Source of the DNA: Maribellus comscasis
GTDB taxonomy: Bacteria > Bacteroidota > Bacteroidia > Bacteroidales > Prolixibacteraceae
Length of the DNA stretch: 64,000 bases
Assembly: GCF_009762775.1 (NCBI RefSeq)
Contig: NZ_CP046401.1
Coordinates: forward strand, 434,001 to 498,000
Direction: 5' to 3'
The translations under genes were made by a program, and so were the position numbers. Each line of letters begins with the position of its first letter. Positions within the stretch are counted from its first letter, which is position 1. This document shows positions 27,201 through 35,511 of this stretch, one piece after another. Under the pieces are notes generated by a model, which saw only the letters and a program-made list of their open reading frames with translations, was not told the DNA's origin and did not search any database.

Positions 27201-29417
27201 AAACTGTTTATCTGCCAGGGCAATTGCTTCGTCATACGCTTTTTGCATTTCCTGCATGCGACTAATCATTCCACGAATTTCCTCTATCCGAACAATCGGA
27301 TATTGTTCTTCCGGCTTTATATCCAGAGCCTTTCTGAACTTTGCCACCGCCGCTACCAGTTCATTTTGTTCAACCAACAGATCTGCTTCGTCCACTGTCT
27401 GCTGATATTGTCTGTCTTTTTCCTGTGCAAGCGCGTCCAAACGAGCTTGTTCAGCAGCTTCCTGCTCTGCCAGTAGCCGGACTTGCTCCTCCAGAATATT
27501 ATCTATTTTCTGAATCATTTCAGGCGGATAAGTTTCTTCCGGTTTTATAGTTCCTGCCTCCGCATAAGCCGTTTTTGCTTCGTTGTAGCTTTCTTTCGAA
27601 AACAAATTATCAGCGCGGCTGATGGTTTGACTGTACCGTTGATCCAGAGCTGCAATACCCCGCAAAATACCATCTATTTCTGAAATCTTGTCTTTGGGAT
27701 ATTGTTCTCTTGATTTTAAAGCCAGTGCCTCGTTATATCTGCTTTTTGCATTTTCATAACGCTCTCCGGAAAACAACTGATCTGCTTCAGCAATAATTGA
27801 GTTATATTGTTCGTCAACCTGGAGAGAAGCAAGAATCCCGTCTATTTCCTTAATTCTGTCCTGCGAATGTTTATCATTGGCTCTTAATTCCAGCGCCTGA
27901 TTATACAAACTTTTTGAATTTTGATATTGTTGGGCCACAAAAGCCTCATCCGCCTTTTGAACTGCAGCGATAAAATCAGCCTCTGCATTTAAAGTCTGCC
28001 GAATCAAAGAAATCCGTTCTGATGGATGGGCTTCTTCAGGAAAAATTTCCAGCGCTTTTTCATAATCAGCCAATGCATCCTGCAACTCTTCTTTTTTATA
28101 TGCTTTGTCGGCCGAACTTATCAGTTTATCATACAATGTTTGATTCGCCAGCCGATCCATCAATTCTTTTATTTCCTGAATACGGGATGTTGCTTTTTCG
28201 TCGCCCGGTTTATATTTTAAGGCATTTTCATACGAAGCCAGGGATTTGTCGTAAAACTGTTTTTCATAGTTTAACTCCGCCTGAAAAATTGCCTGTTCAT
28301 AATTTTTCTGGTTCTCTGTATTTTTAGCCAATTCAGCCAGTTTCCCGTTAATTTCACTTATTTTTGATTTTGGGTATGCTTCGTTAGGCCTCAATTGCGA
28401 TGCTTCTGTAAAAATCTGTAAGGCTTCATCGTAAAGCACTTCATTAAAAGCGTTATTCCCGCGAACAATTAAATCCTGATATTGCTGTTCGGTTTGCTGA
28501 TTTTTTAGAATTTCATTTATCTCGTTAACACGCTGGTTGGCATGATTATCAGTCGGGCGGATAGAAAGCGCACGATTGTATGAATTCCGGGCCTCAAAAT
28601 ATTTTTGCGCATTAAAAAACTGATCGGCATTTGTTATAAGTGTATTAAATCGTTCAGTCAGGGCTTTATCCATTTCTTCAGCCACCATTATTATGCCCAA
28701 AAGATCATTTATTTCCGCAATCCGGTCTTTGGGATATTGCTCATTTGGAAAAACCTGGTTTGCTGCTTTGTATCCATCCAGCGCATCCAAAAATTTTTCA
28801 TCTCCGTACTCTGCATCAGCGTCCTTCAAAAGCTGGTCGTATTCTTTTCGCAACTCAGCCAGTTCCGCACGTGTCAGGCGAGAGAGATAATCTTCCTCCT
28901 TGCCAATCATCTGCGCCTGTAAAATCGCCTGATCGATCAAACTTTTTATTTGTGCATTATTATAATATAAATCAGAGATAAAATTACCAACCTGTGGACT
29001 GTAATATATCTTCAAAACCGTATTTTCTGAAAACGATTTATCAATTCCTTCGATTTCAGTAAAAAGGTTGACATCAACAGGAAAAGGAGGGTATGAAGGA
29101 TTTGACAACGCCACTTCGCGTGGGAGGTTGGTGTCAACAGTTATTTTTTGAGAAAAATTTCCGGCCAATGAAAAAATCAATTCGAATTTATGTCCGTAAT
29201 TTAATTCCACTTTATAATTTCCGTCTGAGCCAACCCCATAATTATCGAGCCGGCGACCGTTCTGGTACATCTCAATAACAGCTCCTTCGACACTTCCTTC
29301 TTCCACACTGATTTTTCCTTCAACAGCTAAACCATTCCTCCTTTGTGCATTTGAAAAAGGAACTACTCCCTGCAGAAAAACGAAAAAGATGACTGATTTA
29401 AAAAACAAGCCCTTCAT
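24267..29417 (-). CDS. Giant exported TPR-repeat protein with near-identical internal repeats
   Basis: The preferred start is MKGLFFKSVIFFVFLQGVVP at 29417 (second Met of the frame), giving a clean signal peptide. Residues about 30-105 look like a carboxypeptidase-regulatory or Cna-B-like beta-sandwich. After a short linker the rest is about 20-25 TPR-like helical pairs of the form ADxxFxxxxYxxAxxxYxxALxxKPxExYPxxxIxEI. In the middle, two-repeat blocks of 133 residues recur almost unchanged, with the linker ETRARLASEAEAAEQARLAA. The protein is probably periplasmic or surface-associated and acts as a spacer or scaffold, possibly tied to gliding or type IX secretion machinery; that is inference. 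Confidence 0.85.
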   Translation of the reverse strand: MKGLFFKSVIFFVFLQGVVPFSNAQRRNGLAVEGKISVEEGSVEGAVIEMYQNGRRLDNYGVGSDGNYKVELNYGHKFELIFSLAGNFSQKITVDTNLPREVALSNPSYPPFPVDVNLFTEIEGIDKSFSENTVLKIYYSPQVGNFISDLYYNNAQIKSLIDQAILQAQMIGKEEDYLSRLTRAELAELRKEYDQLLKDADAEYGDEKFLDALDGYKAANQVFPNEQYPKDRIAEINDLLGIIMVAEEMDKALTERFNTLITNADQFFNAQKYFEARNSYNRALSIRPTDNHANQRVNEINEILKNQQTEQQYQDLIVRGNNAFNEVLYDEALQIFTEASQLRPNEAYPKSKISEINGKLAELAKNTENQKNYEQAIFQAELNYEKQFYDKSLASYENALKYKPGDEKATSRIQEIKELMDRLANQTLYDKLISSADKAYKKEELQDALADYEKALEIFPEEAHPSERISLIRQTLNAEADFIAAVQKADEAFVAQQYQNSKSLYNQALELRANDKHSQDRIKEIDGILASLQVDEQYNSIIAEADQLFSGERYENAKSRYNEALALKSREQYPKDKISEIDGILRGIAALDQRYSQTISRADNLFSKESYNEAKTAYAEAGTIKPEETYPPEMIQKIDNILEEQVRLLAEQEAAEQARLDALAQEKDRQYQQTVDEADLLVEQNELVAAVAKFRKALDIKPEEQYPIVRIEEIRGMISRMQEMQKAYDEAIALADKQFQNEEFDAALNSYNSAKNTKPDETYPDEMISKIDSILETRARLASEAEAAEQERLAAIQAEQDSLYNAAIAGADGFFNNSEYENARNKYRSALDIKPEESYPQQRIDEIATLLAQLSAAQKAYEDAVAQGDREFRREAFDQAKTAYNDAKSARPDEAYPDEMISKIDSIVETRARLASEAEAAEQARLAAIQAEQDSLYNAAIAGADGFFNNNEYENARNKYRSALDIKPEESYPQQRIDEIATLLAQLSAAQKAYEDAVAQGDREFRREAFDQAKTAYNDAKSARPDETYPDEMISKIDSIVETRARLASEAEAAEQARLAAIQAEQDSLYNAAILSADGFFNNSEYENARNKYRSALDIKPEESYPQQRIDEIATLLAQLSAAQKAYEDAVTQGDREFRREAFDQAKTAYNDAKSAKPDETYPDEMISKIDSIVETRARLASEAEAAEQARLAAIQAEQDSLYNAAILSADGFFNNNEYENARNKYRSALDIKPEESYPQQRIDEIATLLSQLSAAQKAYEDAVAQGDREFRREAFEQAKTAYNDAKSAKPDEAYPDEMISKIDSIVETRARLASEAEAAEQARLAAIQAEQDSLYNAAILSADGFFNNSEYENARNKYRSALGIKPEESYPQQQLDAITQLLKEIATAQRESEALDRNYENAIQTADNFFRAENYNDAKANYQKASALKPAEEYPTQKIEEINEILRQQQVNEEYRSIIVAADGFFKTESYTEAKTEYEKALGVKPDEQYPKSQIGKIDDIFKQEQERILAEQQAAADLERRRNEIQQMNTEAAESEITSEAGLSALYNEYIRMADSYFDNEEYNTSRGWYYKAWDVKPEETYPPQRIDEINRLVGGLLANQRDRDYQNFVNLADSTFRENQFAVARGWYNRALSVKSDEDYPRTQLAEIERLVNERLAGQSGELFNSHLEKASVAFDTQNYSVARFWYKKALELQPNSQDVKDKLAEIEEALKN
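25230..27190 (-). repeat. 399-bp tandem repeats inside the TPR gene
   Basis: A marker in the repeat (TCGAATCG, or TAGAATCG in the last) recurs at 25502, 25901, 26300, 26699 and 27098, exactly 399 bp apart each time, so each unit is 133 codons with no indel. The units differ by scattered substitutions only. Such exact spacing implies recent amplification or gene conversion, and copy number is likely to vary between strains or collapse in short-read assemblies. Confidence 0.9.
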
Positions 29418-29579
29418 GTAAATTTCTTTCATTTAAAATCAAACGAAGATAAAAACAATAAATTATTCGTGACAAATTGAAAATAATTTTGATCTTTTTT
29501 AAACAAAACCCTTGTAATATGTACCAATTTAAAATATAAAATGTTAGTTTGCCAACAAATAAATCCGAAATTAATTTGA

Positions 29580-31040
29580 ATGAAACGCGAAGCATCACTT
29601 TTCGAAGCTCTTTTACCAATTATTATTTTGATTATTTTATTAACCCTGAATGTCATTCTGTTTGACGACACACTTGGTGGCGCGAACCAGATTGCATTAA
29701 TAATTTCAGCTGCAATTGCAGGTTTAATCGCTCATCGGTTAGGACTAAAATGGGGCAAAATCAGAGAAAAAATTGTATCAACCATTGGTTCAGCAATGCC
29801 GTCAATTCTAATTCTTTTATTGATTGGGTCGCTTGCGGGTACATGGATGATAAGTGGTGTTGTTCCGGCAATGATATATTACGGACTGGAAATCATAAAT
29901 CCAAAGCTTTTTCTTTTTACTGCGGTTGTTGTCAGCGCCATTGTAAGTGTAGCCACCGGAAGCTCGTGGTCTACCATTGCGACGATTGGGGTGGCTTTAC
30001 TTGGCATTGGAAATGCCCTGGGAATGAGTGAAGCTCTGGTTGCCGGAGCAATTATTAGTGGTGCATATTTTGGCGATAAAATGTCGCCGCTGAGCGATAC
30101 AACCAATCTGGCACCTGCGATGGCAGGCACCGATTTATTTACCCATATCCGGTACATGGCTTTTACCACTGTCCCGTCAATGACTGTAACCTTAATTATT
30201 TTTCTGATTTGGGGATTTCGTTATGATTTCTCCGGTGCTGTTATTGATGTTGAGAATGTGCAAACAGCAATAGAAGGAACGTTTAACACCAATCCTTTAC
30301 TGTTCTTAGTGCCGGTAGCTTTAATTACAATTATTATTCTGAAAGTACCACCTTTACCAGCCTTATTTGCAGGTACAATTCTGGGGGGTGTCTTTGCCAT
30401 TATTTTTCAACCTCATATTGTTACCGAAGTGGCAGGAGTAGCCGATGATTACTTAAAAGCTTCCTATATTTCACTAATGCAATCGATGTTTGGCGATGTT
30501 TCACTCACCACAAGTGATCCGAAGGTAACTGATTTGCTGAGTACTTCGGGGATGCGTGGAATGCTGGATACTATCTGGTTGATCCTTTCGGCAATGGTTT
30601 TTGGCGGCATTATGGAATCAGCCGGATTGTTAAAAAGAATTACACAGCCAATTGTGAGGTATGCAAAAAGTACCGGCAGTTTAGTTGCTTCTACCGTGGG
30701 AACCTGTATCTTTTTTAATACCACTGCATCCGACCAATACCTGGCTATTGTTGTGCCCGGCAGAATGTACCGGAAAACTTATCAGGATAAAGGCCTGGCC
30801 CCTGAAGTTTTAAGCCGAACATTGGAAGACAGCGGAACAATGACCTCTGTTTTAATTCCGTGGAATACCTGCGGAGCAACTCAATCGAGGGTGCTTGGCG
30901 TGGATACGATGGCCTATGCCCCGTATGCCTTTTTTAATATCATCAGTCCGATGATGTCGATACTCTTCGCCTATTTTAACATTAAAATCAGGAGGTTAAG
31001 CCAAAGTAATAACAGAGACAAAAATATTGAAAAGGAATAA
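29580..31040 (+). CDS. Na+/H+ antiporter of the NhaC family
   Basis: The 486-residue protein has 11-13 hydrophobic helices and the family signatures GAYFGDKMSPLSDTTNLAPAMAG and the second pseudo-repeat NTTASDQYLAIVVPGRMY and LIPWNTCGA. It exchanges cytoplasmic Na+ for external H+, in line with a saline habitat. Divergent from the TPR gene with a 162-base shared promoter region; convergent with the beta-barrel gene 4 bases after its stop. Confidence 0.92.
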   Translation: MKREASLFEALLPIIILIILLTLNVILFDDTLGGANQIALIISAAIAGLIAHRLGLKWGKIREKIVSTIGSAMPSILILLLIGSLAGTWMISGVVPAMIYYGLEIINPKLFLFTAVVVSAIVSVATGSSWSTIATIGVALLGIGNALGMSEALVAGAIISGAYFGDKMSPLSDTTNLAPAMAGTDLFTHIRYMAFTTVPSMTVTLIIFLIWGFRYDFSGAVIDVENVQTAIEGTFNTNPLLFLVPVALITIIILKVPPLPALFAGTILGGVFAIIFQPHIVTEVAGVADDYLKASYISLMQSMFGDVSLTTSDPKVTDLLSTSGMRGMLDTIWLILSAMVFGGIMESAGLLKRITQPIVRYAKSTGSLVASTVGTCIFFNTTASDQYLAIVVPGRMYRKTYQDKGLAPEVLSRTLEDSGTMTSVLIPWNTCGATQSRVLGVDTMAYAPYAFFNIISPMMSILFAYFNIKIRRLSQSNNRDKNIEKE

Positions 31041-31044
31041 GTCT

Positions 31045-31755
31045 TTAGAGAGAGCCAAATCTAAAGCCAAAAGAAATACGAAAACTACTCCACGGAACTT
31101 TAAGCGTTGACTCATAATCCTTGTTGCCCGATAAATGGTATTTTCCACCTACATCGAACAAATACCCGGCTTTCCCAAACACATAAATATTCTGATAAAC
31201 AAGATATTCTAATTTTAACGATGGATAAACAAAGGGTTTTACTGCAACAAAATCATTATCATCTGTTTGAACTTCCTCTGCTAGTTCAAGCTCTTCTTCC
31301 ATTTTCCACGATGAAAGATTTACACCTCCTGCTAAATTTATAAAAACAGCAGGTTGAATTCCTTTTAAAATTCGTAATTCGTTTTCGATTCCCAATTGAT
31401 GGGTAGACAAAATTTGATCAAAATGGTACGTTCCTGAATAATCTTTCGCACCAACACGTGAGCCGGTTGAATGAAATTCATATGAAGGCCCCACCGAATA
31501 CCAATCGGCAATTTCAATTAAAATTTCCCCGCCAAAAAATAAACGTGCCGGAAAATCGTCCATAACGGCTACTTCGAATGGCATTTGACTTATTACCTGT
31601 TCATTTAAACTTTCCAGATTTTCAAACGAATAAAAAGCATATCCGGCATAAGCTCCTATTTTTATTTTCAGGCTGTTTTTTTGCACAGAATTCTGTGCCA
31701 CTCCTTGCACACCAAACACAATTATCATAATAAAAACAAGTAGTTGTTTCATCAT
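31045..31755 (-). CDS. Small outer-membrane beta-barrel protein
   Basis: A signal peptide (MMKQLLVFIMIIVFGVQGVAQ) is followed by alternating hydrophobic/polar strands (KIKIGAYAGYAFYSF, SVGPSYEFHSTGSR, HQLGIENELRILKG) and a final strand SFRISFGFRFGSL, as in eight-stranded porin-like barrels. 236 residues. The start ATGA overlaps the stop of the upstream lipoprotein gene, so the two are coupled and the products probably work together at the outer membrane. Function unknown. Confidence 0.75.
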   Translation of the reverse strand: MMKQLLVFIMIIVFGVQGVAQNSVQKNSLKIKIGAYAGYAFYSFENLESLNEQVISQMPFEVAVMDDFPARLFFGGEILIEIADWYSVGPSYEFHSTGSRVGAKDYSGTYHFDQILSTHQLGIENELRILKGIQPAVFINLAGGVNLSSWKMEEELELAEEVQTDDNDFVAVKPFVYPSLKLEYLVYQNIYVFGKAGYLFDVGGKYHLSGNKDYESTLKVPWSSFRISFGFRFGSL

Positions 31756-33653
31756 TCCTGAATTAAATCATTTAGAGGTAAATATCTTCCACTGCCATTG
31801 GCCAGAACTTCATTTGACAGAACAAATTTTTGTCCTTCGATAATCGGGATTATTTTATGCGTGATACTTTTTTCAAAATCATAATACAAGGCAGATGCTT
31901 CATCATAAGTAGTCCGAAATCTATACCGCATAACCAATTGTTGTTTGTTAAAATCGATAGCAACAGGTAAAAACCGGTCAGGTATATCAAAACTGCTTAT
32001 CAATGAAAAATCGCTTGTACTTCGTTCCTCCCAACTGTAACGGTACGTTGAGATACACTTTAAAATTAATACTTTATCTTCCAGGATGGCATATTGAATG
32101 ATTCCATAATTCGCTCCGGGATTTGCAACCGCTGTTTCTCCACGTTCTGTTATTTTATCCCCATCAAAATCAGCCAGACGCAAATAGTATGTCCAATCGT
32201 CATAAACAAGTGAGTTATAAAGTATTTTATCGCCCTCTGAATTTATAACTGCATCTGAGAAATATTCACCCTGCGTTCCTTCTTTTCTAAACAACTCAGT
32301 TCCTGTCCTTATGTCGGTAACTGATAGAATATTTGAGTGTTGAATTACCGCAAGATGATAATTGTCGGAAATGGAAGCGCTCCAGAAACGAGCCGTTCCA
32401 TAATCCATAATTGGTGTTGTAAACTGGCTGACCAATCCCCAGTCTGATGTTTTCCGCATTACAAAATCAGTATTGGTGAAATAGCTAAAAAAATCTCCGT
32501 CTGGCGAGATTCTGATAAAACCGGGATTCGTAAGTCCGGTAACACGAACAGAATCTAAAATTGTATGGGTTACCATATTATATTTATAAAACAAGCCGTC
32601 GTTATACAACAAAATGTTTTCGGTATCTCCTATCTTCATTGCATTTTCAAAACCCGACATCTGATTTCCAAGCGAAAAAAGCGCCTCTCCCCCTGAAGAA
32701 TTATAAATAACATAAGGCTGATCAAAACCTTTGGGCACATAACGAACCTGAAATTCATAATTGTCGCCAAAACCGGGCGAAATATCATAAACCGCTACGG
32801 TATCTTCAGCATCTTCTTTTATAATTTCCTGGTAAGAATATGTATTCGGGACTTTTAAAGCCACATGATAATATCCAAGATTTTTGGGATTTTGTGTGCG
32901 ATTCCAGCGAACAACCATTTTTTCTTCCTCATTCAGACTAATATCAGGGGTTTTTATCGGGACATCAAAAGAAACTCCCGGGCTGTATCCGCCATTCAGA
33001 CTAACGGAGTAACTCACATATTCTCCTTCCAGAAAAGTGGTATCGAGAACTGTTGTTACCCTGGGATTTGAAATAGTGTACTTAACTCCGTCAACCTGTG
33101 TTGAACTCCATTTTGAAAGCACGTAGTTCTGAAAATTGTAGTAATCGTATTTTTCCCAACTAACAGCAACTGGTCCGTTCATATATTCCACTTTTTTAAT
33201 ATCAATTCGTGTATCAACCCCATGATGGATTATGACCGGCCACTGAACTTCATACAAATATCCTTCGGCCTCTACTTTATCGGCAATACTTCCACTGTTA
33301 CTTGCAGTAAATGCCTGAATTGTAAAATAATGAAGCCCTTCTGAGTAATTACCAATTGAAACATGTACACTGGGCAAAGCTCCTGAATTATAGTCAGAAT
33401 AATAAACATTACTGTCATCAAAATCAATCTTCACCCAATAAATTTCTGCCTCCTGAGAAGTAAGCCTGAACTGTGTCCACACATCACTGGCAAGTTTTAA
33501 TGTATCCATATCCGGCTGTACTTCAATATACAGAACAGGTGCATTTTCATCCGGTTGCTCTACAAAGGTTTCCGGAATTTCAGAAGGTGTAAATTCACAG
33601 GAAACAGAAAAAAACAACAGGAGTATTACTACCAGGGCAAGAATTTCTTTCAT
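31752..33653 (-). CDS. Large lipoprotein with Fn3-like and beta-propeller regions
   Basis: The ATG at 33653 gives MKEILALVVILLLFFSVSCEF, a lipoprotein signal; the frame also runs to a TTG at 33665. Residues about 30-270 look like stacked beta-sandwich (fibronectin III-like) domains, and from about 310 to the end the pattern of short WD-like strands (FIRISPDGDFFSYFTNTDF, SEGDKILYNSLVYDDW) suggests a seven-bladed propeller. No catalytic motif. It overlaps the downstream barrel gene by 4 bases, so a lipoprotein-barrel complex at the surface is plausible. Confidence 0.7.
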   Translation of the reverse strand: MKEILALVVILLLFFSVSCEFTPSEIPETFVEQPDENAPVLYIEVQPDMDTLKLASDVWTQFRLTSQEAEIYWVKIDFDDSNVYYSDYNSGALPSVHVSIGNYSEGLHYFTIQAFTASNSGSIADKVEAEGYLYEVQWPVIIHHGVDTRIDIKKVEYMNGPVAVSWEKYDYYNFQNYVLSKWSSTQVDGVKYTISNPRVTTVLDTTFLEGEYVSYSVSLNGGYSPGVSFDVPIKTPDISLNEEEKMVVRWNRTQNPKNLGYYHVALKVPNTYSYQEIIKEDAEDTVAVYDISPGFGDNYEFQVRYVPKGFDQPYVIYNSSGGEALFSLGNQMSGFENAMKIGDTENILLYNDGLFYKYNMVTHTILDSVRVTGLTNPGFIRISPDGDFFSYFTNTDFVMRKTSDWGLVSQFTTPIMDYGTARFWSASISDNYHLAVIQHSNILSVTDIRTGTELFRKEGTQGEYFSDAVINSEGDKILYNSLVYDDWTYYLRLADFDGDKITERGETAVANPGANYGIIQYAILEDKVLILKCISTYRYSWEERSTSDFSLISSFDIPDRFLPVAIDFNKQQLVMRYRFRTTYDEASALYYDFEKSITHKIIPIIEGQKFVLSNEVLANGSGRYLPLNDLIQE

Positions 33654-33882
33654 TGTGGAAATCAACAGTTTTATTTAGAAATTGGAACAATAATAAAATG
33701 GACAAAGCTAATGATTTAGACAATCAAAAATTATGGTATTGCTTGCCATTCGAAATCATTTCTGTAATTTGGAACGATTCTAAAAGCATAGAGAAATACA
33801 GCAATTCATGCGAAGTTTAAATCAAAAACAAGTACAAACAGATTACATCAAATCATGTGTTACAAATTAAACCCTCATTCCC

Positions 33883-33890
33883 TATTTTTG
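33883..33890 (+). promoter_or_regulatory. -7-like element before the PQQ-propeller gene
   Basis: TATTTTTG matches TAnnTTTG 34 bases before the start codon. No TTG at the best distance upstream, so the promoter is only tentative. Confidence 0.3.
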
Positions 33891-33923
33891 TCTTAAAATC
33901 ATAAAACATTCAAAACTACATTC

Positions 33924-35255
33924 ATGAAAACCAAACTTTTTTTACTTGCTGCATTTTTGTTTCTGAATTTTATCTCAGTAGATATTGCCGGACAAAACCT
34001 GCCGGGTGAAAACTACTGGCCGCAATGGCGCGGACCGCTGGCTACCGGCGCAGCGATAAAAGGGAATCCACCTGTTCAATTCAACGAATCACAAAATCTA
34101 AAATGGAAAACTCCAATTCCGGGGAAAGGACATGCAACACCTATTGTCTGGGGCGGTAAAATAATTATTGAAACTGCTGTGCCGCAAGCTTTTGAGGGGA
34201 AACCGAACAGCGAAATTAAAGAAGACGGAAACAGTTGGATGGATGCCACTGAAACCAATCTGGTTTTGGACTACAAAGTGCTCCTTGTAAACCTTAACGA
34301 TGGAAAAATTGTCTGGGAAAAAACAGTTGCCAGCGAAAAACCGGAAGAACGAACACACAAATTAGGAAGCTGGGCCTCCAATTCCCCTTGTACCGATGGC
34401 GAAAGAATATACGCTTACTTTGGTTCGCGAGGAATTTATTGTCTTGATTTTGATGGAAATATTCTTTGGGAAAGGGATTTTGGTCAAATGGAGAAAGTGA
34501 TGAGTTTTGGAGAGGGTTCTTCCCCGTATTTATATAAAAACCGCCTTTTTATCCAATGGGACCATCAGGGAGATTCCCATTTTTTTGCACTTGACGCCAA
34601 AACAGGGGAAACCGTTTGGAGTGATGAACGGGATGAACCCTCGTCGTGGGCGACACCGCTCGTTGTTGAAATAAACGGGAAACCTCAGGTAATTTCGGCG
34701 GCAACAAACCTGGTAAGAAGTTATGATTTTAACACCGGAGAAATTATCTGGAGTTGCAGCGGATTAACCCGAAATGTTATTCCCAACCCCAAAATTGCTG
34801 ATGGAATTTTATATCTGTCAAGCGGTTTTAGAGGAAATGCAACAATGGCCATCGATATTGCAAAAGCCCACGGAGATATCACAGGTACCGGCATTATTTT
34901 ATGGCAGTACAACCAGGATTGTCCCTACACACCGGATAATCTTTTGTTGGGAGAAAGCTTATATTTTATGCGTGCAAACAACGGCGAATTGACATGCCTC
35001 GATGCCAAAACCGGTGAAGTAAAATATTCAAAAGAAAAACTGGAGGGAATAAGCGACTTATACTCATCTCCTTCAGGAGTTGGTGATAAAATTTATGTGG
35101 TCTCTGAAAATATTTGTCTGGTTATTAAAGCCGGTGATAATTTTGAAATTCTTTCTTCGAATCAACTGGACGACGATTTCCATGCATCTCCGGTCATTGT
35201 TGGAGACAAACTGATTCTGAGAGGTTTTAACTCATTGTATTGTTTTGAAGACTAA
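33924..35255 (+). CDS. Secreted PQQ-type (BamB-like) beta-propeller protein
   Basis: The signal peptide ends near DIAGQ. The mature protein starts NYWPQWRGPLATGAA, the usual opening of this propeller family, and has repeated blades closing in W (KIVWEKT, NILWERDFG, GETVWSDE, GEIIWSCSG). No CxxCH heme motif and no PQQ-dehydrogenase catalytic aspartate could be assigned, so it is more likely a binding protein than an enzyme. Proteins of this type are frequent near sulfatases and glycan loci in Bacteroidota and Planctomycetota. A strong terminator follows directly. Confidence 0.8.
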   Translation: MKTKLFLLAAFLFLNFISVDIAGQNLPGENYWPQWRGPLATGAAIKGNPPVQFNESQNLKWKTPIPGKGHATPIVWGGKIIIETAVPQAFEGKPNSEIKEDGNSWMDATETNLVLDYKVLLVNLNDGKIVWEKTVASEKPEERTHKLGSWASNSPCTDGERIYAYFGSRGIYCLDFDGNILWERDFGQMEKVMSFGEGSSPYLYKNRLFIQWDHQGDSHFFALDAKTGETVWSDERDEPSSWATPLVVEINGKPQVISAATNLVRSYDFNTGEIIWSCSGLTRNVIPNPKIADGILYLSSGFRGNATMAIDIAKAHGDITGTGIILWQYNQDCPYTPDNLLLGESLYFMRANNGELTCLDAKTGEVKYSKEKLEGISDLYSSPSGVGDKIYVVSENICLVIKAGDNFEILSSNQLDDDFHASPVIVGDKLILRGFNSLYCFED

Positions 35256-35270
35256 AAAAAAATCAAAATA

Positions 35271-35306
35271 AAAAGAGGCCACTTGTATAAACAAATGGCC
35301 TCTTTT
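35271..35306 (+). terminator. Intrinsic terminator after the PQQ-propeller gene
   Basis: AAAAGAGGCCACTTGT at 35271-35286 pairs with ACAAATGGCCTCTTTT at 35291-35306 (one G-U/A-C mismatch, 4-base loop), ending in T's on both strands, 15 bases after the stop codon. Confidence 0.85.
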
Positions 35307-35468
35307 CTATTCAACCTGAAATATGCCATTGTTACCACAATAAAACCTAAAATCTGTTTGTTTAGCTTTCAAAACGGCCCTCTCTCCAAACCAGTCTCAA
35401 CAATAAATTATTACTTTCCGCAGGCACACAACAAAGATAAATTCATCTTAATATTCTTTTTGGAAATT

Positions 35469-35476
35469 TAATTTTG
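35469..35476 (+). promoter_or_regulatory. -7-like element before the S8 protease gene
   Basis: TAATTTTG matches TAnnTTTG, 35 bases before the start codon. A -33 TTG is not clear. Confidence 0.3.
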
Positions 35477-35511
35477 TAATTTGTATGTATCAATAAAAAA
35501 TAAAAAAAATT

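Noticed and set aside
29398..29671. Minus-strand open frames across the TPR-nhaC divergent region
   Set aside because: They read through promoter DNA and into the nhaC gene on the opposite strand, with no homologous features.
35283..35471. 62-codon plus-strand open frame after the PQQ-propeller gene
   Set aside because: It begins inside the intrinsic terminator hairpin and has no upstream signals.
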